Of a stretch of 39,358 bases of DNA, positions 1 through 6,692 are shown piece by piece (within the stretch, counting starts at the first letter, position 1; each line of letters opens with the position of its first letter). This stretch comes from an uncultured Acidimicrobiales bacterium. GTDB taxonomy: Bacteria; Actinomycetota; Acidimicrobiia; Acidimicrobiales; SHLQ01. The DNA is taken from positions 1 to 39,358 of the forward strand of contig CALLQB010000123.1 of NCBI GenBank assembly GCA_938015295.1, written 5' to 3'. The position numbers and the translations under genes were made by a program. Under the pieces are notes generated by a model. The model searched no databases and was not told the origin of the DNA. It saw only the letters and a program-made list of their open reading frames with translations.

Positions 1-159
1 CTGTTGAGCGGCGTCGCAGCCGAAAACACGTTGGTCGTCGATGATCACCCCGACAACATCGCGGTCGCGAATTCGTTGGGGATGCACACCGTGTTGTTCG
101 ATCCCGCAGATGCCGCCGCAAGTTGGCTGAGCGTACGAGCCGCACTGGAGGCATCGTGA
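1..159 (+). CDS. HAD-family hydrolase, C-terminal fragment cut by window edge
   Basis: Only the last 52 residues are present, reading in frame from base 1 to the TGA at 157-159. The segment LVVDDHPDNIAVANSLGM is the motif IV region of haloacid-dehalogenase (HAD) class IA hydrolases: two acidic Mg2+-binding aspartates followed by the Asn and the LGM turn. The substrate cannot be told from this part. Its stop overlaps the GTG start of the hydratase by four bases (GTGA), so the two are translationally coupled. The HAD gene at 955-1629 has a similar tail (IDDQPIN, then LDAMWFD and an Ala-Trp helix), so two HAD paralogues bracket the hydratase. Confidence 0.75.
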   Translation: MLSGVAAENTLVVDDHPDNIAVANSLGMHTVLFDPADAAASWLSVRAALEAS

Positions 160-932
160 TCGACATCGAGCTACTTGCCCGAGATCTTTACCACGCCGAA
201 GTGCAGTCCAAGCCGATTCCCTTGGTGAAGGAGCGCTTCCCTGAACTCGATTGGGCTCAGGCAAGAGCTATTGCCCGGGCAAACGATGCACTGTGTCTTG
301 ACGCGGGCGACCTGTTTCTTGGTTACAAACTTGGCTGGACCTCAGAAGCGATGCGCGAAGCGCTCGGAGTCGAGCGTCCCAATTGGGGAACCCTGTGGCA
401 CCGAAACGTTTGCGACGCTCACGTTTCGTTCGACCGCTTTATCCACCCGAAGCTCGAACCTGAACTGGTCTTTCGATCTGCTGAGGCGCTTGAGGGGCAG
501 ATCAGTGCCGACGATGTTCTTGCGGTCGCGGGGGAGTGGGCGCTCGGCATTGAGGTCGTCGACCCCAGGTTCCCGTCGTTCGCGTTCGACGCGCTCGATA
601 ACACCGCCGACAATTCGTCGCGCTCCGGTGTGCGGATTGGTGAGTTCGCACGGCTATCGCCAGCAGTGCTCGCTGAGGCGACGGTGGTGTTGACCGGTAA
701 CACGCCGAACCGCAGCGACGAGTCGCGGACTGGTCCAAGCACCCAAGCGATGGGCTCGCCGGCCGAAGCGGTGGCATGGCTGGTTCGCCAACTGCACGAA
801 GAACAGCTCCCGTTGCCAGCAGGGGCGGTTGTGTTCACCGGGGGTCTTACCGCTCCGTTTGATGCCGAGCCCGGCACTACCTACCACCTGGCCTGCGACG
901 TGCTAGACGAGGTCTCACTGACCTTCGAATGA
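156..932 (+). CDS. 2-oxopent-4-enoate hydratase / oxalocrotonate decarboxylase superfamily protein
   Basis: A 258-residue member of the MhpD/DmpH (FAH-like) superfamily, which hydrates or decarboxylates 2-hydroxydienoates after meta cleavage. Recognisable pieces are the GYKLGWTSEAMREALGV block, IHPKLEPELVF (Mg2+-binding acidic residues), EVVDPRF and TADNSSR. It is more divergent than the two homologues at 9773 and 10804, so the exact reaction is open. The GTG start at 156 is chosen because it overlaps the upstream stop; a TTG at 123 would add 11 residues inside the HAD gene. The end lies in a 15-bp tandem duplication. It lies on the far side of the regulator from the main catabolic operon and may act on a related intermediate. 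Confidence 0.8.
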   Translation: MIDIELLARDLYHAEVQSKPIPLVKERFPELDWAQARAIARANDALCLDAGDLFLGYKLGWTSEAMREALGVERPNWGTLWHRNVCDAHVSFDRFIHPKLEPELVFRSAEALEGQISADDVLAVAGEWALGIEVVDPRFPSFAFDALDNTADNSSRSGVRIGEFARLSPAVLAEATVVLTGNTPNRSDESRTGPSTQAMGSPAEAVAWLVRQLHEEQLPLPAGAVVFTGGLTAPFDAEPGTTYHLACDVLDEVSLTFE

Positions 933-950
933 CTGACCTTCGAATGACTG
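917..950 (+). repeat. 15-bp tandem duplication over a stop codon
   Basis: The unit ACTGACCTTCGAATG occurs at 917-931 and again at 932-946, followed by a partial third ACTG. It duplicates the final codons and TGA stop of the hydratase gene, so LTFE-stop is repeated directly after the first stop. It looks like replication slippage at the end of a gene, in the short gap before the convergent HAD gene. Confidence 0.9.
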
Positions 951-954
951 GTGG

Positions 955-1629
955 CTACTGGGTTATCCCGAGACGTTCGCCAACCTCCGCCCACGCCGTT
1001 GCGGCGTTGGCGATGTCGAACCACATGGCGTCGAGGCCGGCGTCGAGCGCACCCTGCACGTTGATTGGTTGGTCGTCGATAAACAACATTCGGTCAGCGG
1101 CCACCCCAACCATGTCGACGGCTCGCTGAAAGGCTCGGGGGTCGGGCTTGAGAATGTGTGTGTCGGAGCAGTCGACAATGTGGTCGACCCGCTGTAAGAG
1201 GGGGATGCCCTTCTCCCACGTTGGGCCATGAAAGGCCCGCATGTCGTTGGTGAGCACCGACACGCCAAAGCCCGCAGCAAACGCGGCCTCGACGGTGGCG
1301 GTGGCCTCAGGGCGAACAAGATCGGGCGTCGGCGGGTCGTAGAGGAGACGCATGTACTCGGACCGAGTCATGTCTTGGCCCGCCAGGCGCCCGACCTCTT
1401 CACCACGCATCGTCCAGTATTCGCGCTCGTTGACACCATCGTTGGCGATCATTCGCTGCCAAAGCTCATCGGTCGAGGGGTCGAGCGGACCCATCCAAGT
1501 GATGGTTCCTGCGGCAAGTCCGAGGAGGCGTTCGGCCTTTGCGTGCAGCTCGACGGGGTTCAACAAACAAACCCCACCGAAGTCGAGGAGTAGCACGTCG
1601 TAGGCAGAACTCGAAGCAGCAGCAGGCAC
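955..1629 (-). CDS. HAD class IA family hydrolase
   Basis: A 224-residue HAD-superfamily hydrolase, probably a cytosolic phosphatase. Motif I is LLLDFGGV (nucleophile Asp near residue 16, with Gly at +2 as in YihX-like subfamilies), motif II is SVLTND, motif III is the Lys of HILKPDP, and motif IV is LFIDDQPIN. A helical cap lies between motifs I and II. It starts with GTG at 1629 and ends convergently 22 bp from the hydratase. It lies downstream of the IclR regulator on the same strand with an 81-bp gap. The substrate is unknown; one of these HAD proteins could dephosphorylate an aryl-phosphate intermediate of the adjacent operon, but that is speculation. Confidence 0.85.
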   Translation of the reverse strand: MPAAASSSAYDVLLLDFGGVCLLNPVELHAKAERLLGLAAGTITWMGPLDPSTDELWQRMIANDGVNEREYWTMRGEEVGRLAGQDMTRSEYMRLLYDPPTPDLVRPEATATVEAAFAAGFGVSVLTNDMRAFHGPTWEKGIPLLQRVDHIVDCSDTHILKPDPRAFQRAVDMVGVAADRMLFIDDQPINVQGALDAGLDAMWFDIANAATAWAEVGERLGITQ

Positions 1630-1710
1630 CTTGGCACCGTATTCGGGCGGATTGGCCAGATCCAGATCGATCCCGTATAGCGGGACATACCTGTGTGGCG
1701 TTGCCGTGCT

Positions 1711-2475
1711 CTACTTGCCTCGCCAGCCCATTTGTTTCGACACGGTTCGGGCTAGCGCCATCACGGCTTCGGCATAGGGGGTTCGCTGAGCATCCATGCG
1801 CTCGCTTGGGCCAGCGAGGCTGAGCGACGCAACGGCGTGCCCGCCTGCCCCCATAATTGGGGCGGCGACCGACACCACGCCGAGTTCTGACTCCTGTCGG
1901 TTCTCTGCGTACCCCCGGCGGCGGGTCACCAGCAGCTCTTCGCGAAGCGCGGTGAGGTCGGTGATGGTGTGCGGGGTTAGCGGCTCGAGCACCCACCCTT
2001 TCAGAATGCGGTCGCGCTGCGATCGTGGGAGAAACGCCAAAATTGCTTTGCCAGAGCTGGTTCGATGAGCGCTGGCTCGGCGTCCCAATTCGGTGAAAAC
2101 TCGCAGCGTATTGGGGCTATCTAGCCGTTCGACGTACACCACCTCTCGGCCATCGAGCACGCCAACCTGCACGGTTTCGCCAGTACGGGAACGCAATTCG
2201 GTCATCGAGACCAGGACTGCTTCGTGCAGTGACCGCTGGGTGGGCATCGCTGCTGCCATGTCGAACACCGTGAGGCCAAGGCGGTAACGCCCCGTTTCGG
2301 CGTCCTGGTCGAGTAGGCCCTCGTCGCGCAAGGTGCTCAGCAGGCGATGCACCGTGGAGGTGGAGATGTCGAGATGTTTGGCCAGCTCGGCCACGCCCCA
2401 CGTGGGGTTGGTGGAGGAGAACGACGTAAGGACTCGAGCGGCGTTGGCAACCGACGACAGGCGGTTCTTCGACAT
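1711..2475 (-). CDS. IclR-family transcriptional regulator
   Basis: A 254-residue IclR-type regulator. The N-terminal winged helix-turn-helix (about residues 5-65) contains GVAELAKHLDISTSTVHRLL, and the rest is the effector-binding domain (VYVERLDSPN, SGKAILAF, RRRGYAENRQESELGVVSVAAPI). IclR proteins commonly sense aromatic compounds or their breakdown acids (PcaR, PobR, CatR types). ATG 2475 is chosen because the regulator starts there naturally as MSKNRLSSV; a longer frame would run through the promoter and into the divergent dioxygenase. It is transcribed away from the catabolic operon and is the obvious candidate controller of it; activator or repressor cannot be told from sequence. Confidence 0.93.
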   Translation of the reverse strand: MSKNRLSSVANAARVLTSFSSTNPTWGVAELAKHLDISTSTVHRLLSTLRDEGLLDQDAETGRYRLGLTVFDMAAAMPTQRSLHEAVLVSMTELRSRTGETVQVGVLDGREVVYVERLDSPNTLRVFTELGRRASAHRTSSGKAILAFLPRSQRDRILKGWVLEPLTPHTITDLTALREELLVTRRRGYAENRQESELGVVSVAAPIMGAGGHAVASLSLAGPSERMDAQRTPYAEAVMALARTVSKQMGWRGK

Positions 2476-2502
2476 ACCTGAACTGTACGCACCGAATAGT
2501 TG

Positions 2503-2517
2503 TCCCGCCATGCGGGA
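2503..2517. promoter_or_regulatory. Putative IclR operator palindrome
   Basis: TCCCGC-CAT-GCGGGA is a perfect 6-3-6 inverted repeat inside the 84-bp region between the divergent IclR and catechol dioxygenase genes. It is flanked by two direct copies of CTGTACGC (2483-2490 and 2523-2530) exactly 40 bp apart. The position and symmetry suit a dimeric regulator such as the adjacent IclR protein. Binding is inferred, not shown. Confidence 0.5.
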
Positions 2518-2559
2518 TGTTGCTGTACGCGTTGTGACGCCTGACATAGGTTGCCCAAG

Positions 2560-3468
2560 ATGGGAATCCTGCGGCTCAGCCATGTCGACATCACGGTCAC
2601 CGACCTCGAACTTGCGGCCGCGTATTACACCCAGGTCCTGGGGCTAGAAATCACCGAGCGCACCGACGACCGCATCTTCTTCAAGTGCTGGGACGAACGC
2701 GACCACCACTGTTTGGCGGTGCGGCACGACACCCGGGTAGGGCTCGACCGGTTTGCTTTCAAGGTCGACCACGCCGGTGACCTCGAACACTTTGCCGAAC
2801 GCATCGAGGCCGCCGGTCACCCGGTTGAGCACATTGCCGACGGCGACGAGGTTGGCCAGGGAGCCTCGATCCGGTTCGAGCTTCCGTCGGGCCAAGAGAT
2901 GGAGTTGGTGGCCGATGTACACAAGGTGGGCGGCAAAATGCCGCTCATCAACCCACCACCGATGCCCCAAGGTCTGATCGGCATCGCTCCACCCCGCATC
3001 GATCACATGCTGGTGCACGCCGAAGAGGTGCCAGTGGTGGCCCGGTTCTTTCAAGAGGTGCTCGACTTCCGGCTTACCGAACAGCTGCTCAACGGGGCCG
3101 GCCATCAGACCATTGCCTTTCTCGAACGGTCGGCAAAGCCCCACGACATCGCCTTCGTGCAGGGGCCAAACGGTGCGCTGCATCACTTCTCGTTCTGGCT
3201 CGACGACTGGGACCACGTCCGCCGAGCGGCCGACATCCTGGCGTACAACGGCGTCACCATCGACGTGGGCCCAACCCGCCACGGGCTGACCCGCGGCAAC
3301 ACCATCTACTTCTTTGACCCAATGGGCACCCGCAACGAAGTCTTCACCGGCGGCTACCGACCCGACCCGGACTTTCCCACCATCACCTGGACCAACGAAC
3401 AAGAGGGCCGCGCGGTTTTCTACTACGAAGGCGTGTTGAACCAACGGTTCGCCACGGTCCACACCTAG
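2560..3468 (+). CDS. Catechol 2,3-dioxygenase, XylE type (copy 1)
   Basis: Extradiol ring-cleavage dioxygenase of the vicinal oxygen chelate superfamily, 302 residues, the usual length of XylE/DmpB. It would open a catechol between C2 and C3 to a 2-hydroxymuconic semialdehyde using Fe(II). The iron ligands are all visible: His149 (RIDHM), His209 (LHHFSFW) and Glu260 (RNEVFTGGY). The second-sphere residues His195 (KPHDIAF), His241 (TRHGLTRG) and Tyr250 are also conserved. ATG 2560 has AGG nine bases upstream; a TTG at 2551 would add three residues (MPK). It is the first gene of the operon, directly downstream of the putative operator, and ten bases before a paralogue. Confidence 0.95.
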   Translation: MGILRLSHVDITVTDLELAAAYYTQVLGLEITERTDDRIFFKCWDERDHHCLAVRHDTRVGLDRFAFKVDHAGDLEHFAERIEAAGHPVEHIADGDEVGQGASIRFELPSGQEMELVADVHKVGGKMPLINPPPMPQGLIGIAPPRIDHMLVHAEEVPVVARFFQEVLDFRLTEQLLNGAGHQTIAFLERSAKPHDIAFVQGPNGALHHFSFWLDDWDHVRRAADILAYNGVTIDVGPTRHGLTRGNTIYFFDPMGTRNEVFTGGYRPDPDFPTITWTNEQEGRAVFYYEGVLNQRFATVHT

Positions 3469-3477
3469 GAGCAGGCC

Positions 3478-4398
3478 GTGTCATCACCAGGAATCCTCCG
3501 TCTCTCCCACGCTGAAGTACGCGTCCCCGACCTGCAACTGGCCACGGCGTACTACGCCGAAGTGGTCGGCCTTGTTGTCACCCGCACCGAGCCGAACCGA
3601 ACGTTTCTCAAAGGCTGGGACGAACAGCAACACCACTCGCTGATCCTCAACGAAGCACCTACCTACGGGCTCGACAGCCTGGCGTTCAAGGTGATGGAAC
3701 CCGACGAACTCGACCGGCTGCAAACACAGGTCGAAGCGGCCGGAATCACCACCGAGCGGTTCGAACCCGAAGCACTGAATGCAGCATCGGGAACCGTGGT
3801 CCGGTTCACCGCACCCAGCGGCCACGTGATCGACCTCGAATGCGGTCAGGCCCAGGTAGGCAACGGCCTGGCGCTCATCAACCCGCCGCCAGCGCCGCTC
3901 AATCTGCCGGGCATGCACCCGCCACGTCTCGATCACATCTTTTTGCTGTGCGAAGACGTCGACGCCGTCACCGCCTTCTTCCGAGAGGTGCTCGAATTTC
4001 GCCTGACCGAGCAGATCATGGCCGACGACGGCCATCAGCTCACCACGTTTCTCGAACGTACCCACACGCCTCACGACATTGCATTCTTGACCGGTCCAGA
4101 TGGCGGCTTTCATCACCTGGCGTACTGGGTCGATGAGTGGAACGACCTCCGCCACGCCGCCGACACGTGCGCCTATCACGGCATCGAAATCGACGCCGGA
4201 CCAACCCGCCACGGTGCAACGCGCGGTTGCGGGCTCTACTTCTTCGACCCGGCCGGAAACCGCAACGAGGTCTACACCGGCGGCTACTGGTTCGATCCCG
4301 ACGACGAACCCACCACGTGGACCGAAGCCGAAATGGGGCGGGCAATCTTCACCTACAAGGGACAGGTCAGCCCCAAGTTCATGTCGGTGCACTCATGA
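3478..4398 (+). CDS. Catechol 2,3-dioxygenase, XylE type (copy 2)
   Basis: A second 306-residue extradiol dioxygenase, clearly paralogous to the preceding gene but diverged. The catalytic set is complete: Fe(II) ligands His153 (RLDHIF), His213 (FHHLAYW) and Glu264 (RNEVYTGGY), with His199 (TPHDIAF), His245 (TRHGATRG) and Tyr254. The substrate-facing N-terminal half differs more from copy 1 than the C-terminal half, which suggests a different substituted catechol. The GTG start at 3478 follows a strong AGGAG (3467-3471) at six bases. Its stop overlaps the ATG of the phosphatase gene (ATGA), so translation is coupled. Confidence 0.95.
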   Translation: MSSPGILRLSHAEVRVPDLQLATAYYAEVVGLVVTRTEPNRTFLKGWDEQQHHSLILNEAPTYGLDSLAFKVMEPDELDRLQTQVEAAGITTERFEPEALNAASGTVVRFTAPSGHVIDLECGQAQVGNGLALINPPPAPLNLPGMHPPRLDHIFLLCEDVDAVTAFFREVLEFRLTEQIMADDGHQLTTFLERTHTPHDIAFLTGPDGGFHHLAYWVDEWNDLRHAADTCAYHGIEIDAGPTRHGATRGCGLYFFDPAGNRNEVYTGGYWFDPDDEPTTWTEAEMGRAIFTYKGQVSPKFMSVHS

Positions 4399-5477
4399 CC
4401 GACAGCCGCCAAAACGACCGCTTCGACGCACCGCTGTACCTGGCCACCTATCTCGAGCGCGAAGCCGAACGCACCGCCGGCGATGAAACGGCCGAACCCG
4501 ACAAGGCCGACGATACGCCGCTGTATCTCAAACAGTTTCGCCACCGCAGCGACGAAGGCAACGAGTCGACTGCCACCGACGTTCCGCTCTGGCAGCGGGC
4601 CGACCTGCCCGCACAGCAAGCGCTGACCGAAGACAACCGCAACAAAGAGATCTCGCCACCCGAGGGGGCGCCCCGGGCGCTGCGAAACGATGTGTATCTG
4701 ATTCGCCACGGCGAAACACAGGGCTATTCGACCGATTCCGGACTCACGCCCCAAGGCGCATGGCAAGCATTTAGTTGGGGTCAAACCATGGCCCGACGCA
4801 TCAAGAGTGGCGAAACCGTCGTCTTTCGTCACGCCGCCACCAACCGGGCAACCGAAACCGCTCAGCAAATCCACCGCGGCTTGGTCGATGGCCTGGTCCA
4901 GTACGAAAAAGACATCACCATCGTCGAACCCGACGTTGCCAACGAGTTCCGAAACTTCCAGTTCGTCGCACCCGACGGCCTCAAAGATGTCACCGCGGCC
5001 TTTCGGCAGTACTCGGCTCTCCTCGAAGGTTTCGAACGTTCGGCGGCGCGCGACCGCCCGCAATGGGTGGTTGAGATGGACCGCTTCTGGCGAACCCAAC
5101 AAGGTGGCGGCGACCCGATCCAGCACTGGCTCACCATCCCGCTACTGCACTTCGAACCACCGGCGATGTGTGTTCGACGCTTCTGGTCGGGCATCAACCG
5201 ACTCTCGGCCGAATTCCCTGGCGCACGTCTCGCTATCGCCACACACTCGGGGTGTATCCGAGCATTTGCGGTCAGCTCACTTGGCTATGACCCCGGCGAG
5301 CCCTACAACCTCGAACACGTGCGGGTGAAGCTCCTCGCCGACGACGAACAAACCGTCAACGGGCGCGACGCCACAGTCGCCTACCGCAACCGGGTGCAGG
5401 AAGTGAAAGTTCCGAGCATCGAACAACTTCCTACCTGGGAGGTTGACGACCAATGGGGCGGCTTCTCCGATGTGTGA
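4395..5477 (+). CDS. Histidine-phosphatase (phosphoglycerate-mutase-like) protein with N-terminal PLYL-repeat extension
   Basis: A 360-residue protein whose core (about residues 98-320) is a branch-1 histidine phosphatase. LIRHGET carries the nucleophile His105, FRHAATNRATETA the phosphate-pocket Arg151, NEFRNF an acidic loop, and ATHSG the second catalytic His284. The first ~97 residues are unusual: acidic, probably disordered, with three spaced copies of a PLYL/PLW motif (DAPLYLATYLE at 11-21, DTPLYLKQF at 40-48, DVPLW at 62-66). These could be a docking tail. The start overlaps the dioxygenase stop. Its position directly before the aryl-phosphate-synthase-like subunits suggests it removes phosphate from a phosphorylated aromatic intermediate, or recycles dead-end phosphate esters; this role is inferred. 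Confidence 0.88.
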   Translation: MTDSRQNDRFDAPLYLATYLEREAERTAGDETAEPDKADDTPLYLKQFRHRSDEGNESTATDVPLWQRADLPAQQALTEDNRNKEISPPEGAPRALRNDVYLIRHGETQGYSTDSGLTPQGAWQAFSWGQTMARRIKSGETVVFRHAATNRATETAQQIHRGLVDGLVQYEKDITIVEPDVANEFRNFQFVAPDGLKDVTAAFRQYSALLEGFERSAARDRPQWVVEMDRFWRTQQGGGDPIQHWLTIPLLHFEPPAMCVRRFWSGINRLSAEFPGARLAIATHSGCIRAFAVSSLGYDPGEPYNLEHVRVKLLADDEQTVNGRDATVAYRNRVQEVKVPSIEQLPTWEVDDQWGGFSDV

Positions 5478-5553
5478 ATCGTGCCCAATCGTCGACTGGG
5501 AGCACGAGCTCCCCACCGTCCGTTCTTTTACCGCAAGAAAGGTTGATGCCACA

Positions 5554-6633
5554 ATGACCGATCACATCGTGTGGTTCGATCGCTACGACCACAGCCACAA
5601 ACCGTTCGTCGGAGGCAAGAACGCCAGCCTCGGCGAGATGATGATGGCCGAACTTCCGGTGCCGCCGGGGTTCGCCGTTACCACCGTCGCGTACGACCAG
5701 ATCTGGGTCGACGCCGCCACCGTCACCGCAGTGAACGACCTGCTGCGCTCTATTGACCACGATGATTTTGCCGCAAACCGGCGCATCAGCGGAGAAATCC
5801 GCTCGATCATCGAAGCGGTACCGGTGCCCGACGAGGTCGCCGCCGACATCGCCGTGGCGTATCAGGCACTGTGCGACCACTGTGGCGTGGCCGATCTGCC
5901 CGTTGCGGTGCGTTCGTCGGCAACCGCCGAAGACTTACCCGATGCCTCGTTCGCCGGACAACAAGACACCTACCTTTGGATCCAAGGCGCCGACTCGGTC
6001 ATCGATCATGTTCGCCAGTGCTGGTCGTCGATTTTCACCGACCGGGCAATCGCGTACCGGCATTCGATGGGCTACCTGCACCAGGCGATCGCCATGTCGG
6101 TCGGCGTGCAGAAGATGGTCGACCCGGTGGCATCGGGTGTGGCCTTCACGCTCAACCCCAGCAACGGCGACCGGTCGCAGGTGGCGATCGATGCTTCGTG
6201 GGGCCTTGGCGAGGCCGTGGTTTCAGGCGAAGTGACACCCGACAACTTTCTGGTCGACAAGGTGTTGCGCGAAGTCATCAAACGCGAGATTTCCGACAAG
6301 GGTGTCGAGTACAAACTCACCGATGGCGGCACGGTCGAGAAACTCGAGATCACCGGCGATCGTCGTACGTCGCCGTCGGTCACCGACGACGATCTTGTAG
6401 CGGTAGCGATTCTTGCTCGCCGGGCGGAGAAACACTACGGCTGTCCACAAGACGTCGAGTGGGCCATCGACCGCCATCTGCCAACTGGCGAAAACGTCGT
6501 CATGTTGCAGAGCCGTCCAGAAACGGTGTGGTCGCAAAAACCGACGACCTCGATCTCGAGCGGCGGCTACGACCCAATGAAGTCGATTGTTTCGACGCTC
6601 GTCTCACCACTACACAAAAAACAAGACAACTAA
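5554..6633 (+). CDS. PEP-synthase-like ATP-binding subunit (phenylphosphate synthase / CreH type)
   Basis: A stand-alone N-terminal PEP synthase/PPDK ATP-grasp domain, about 359 residues. It begins with VWFDRYDHSHKPFVGGKNASLGEM (nucleotide-binding start) and continues with VAVRSSATAEDLPDASFAGQ at 117-136 (Arg120), SIFTDRAIAYR, VQKMVDPVASGVAF, ASWGLGEAVVSGEVTPDNF and QDVEWAID. It stops soon after LQSRPET, where full-length PEP synthases go on to the phosphohistidine domain. It would bind ATP and pass a phosphoryl group to the histidine of the next gene's product. Separate ATP and histidine subunits are the layout of anaerobic phenylphosphate synthase and the aerobic 4-cresol enzyme CreHI. ATG 5554 has AAAGG upstream; an in-frame ATG at 5470 overlapping the phosphatase stop would add 28 residues including CESC. 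Confidence 0.87.
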   Translation: MTDHIVWFDRYDHSHKPFVGGKNASLGEMMMAELPVPPGFAVTTVAYDQIWVDAATVTAVNDLLRSIDHDDFAANRRISGEIRSIIEAVPVPDEVAADIAVAYQALCDHCGVADLPVAVRSSATAEDLPDASFAGQQDTYLWIQGADSVIDHVRQCWSSIFTDRAIAYRHSMGYLHQAIAMSVGVQKMVDPVASGVAFTLNPSNGDRSQVAIDASWGLGEAVVSGEVTPDNFLVDKVLREVIKREISDKGVEYKLTDGGTVEKLEITGDRRTSPSVTDDDLVAVAILARRAEKHYGCPQDVEWAIDRHLPTGENVVMLQSRPETVWSQKPTTSISSGGYDPMKSIVSTLVSPLHKKQDN

Positions 6634-6692
6634 TACCCAAGACAACGAACACCCAAACAACTAACGGCAGTGCCACAACCAGGGGGATTTTC

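Noticed and set aside
955..1629. HAD motif I reads DFGGV, lacking the usual second Asp; considered an inactive phosphatase
   Set aside because: Gly at that position is normal in several active HAD class IA subfamilies such as YihX.
5871..6692. A continuous frame joining upstream sequence to the phosphohistidine subunit, giving an 870-residue protein
   Set aside because: The first ~270 residues are an arginine-rich out-of-frame reading of the ATP-grasp gene. The real start at 6693 has a strong ribosome binding site, and the family begins there.
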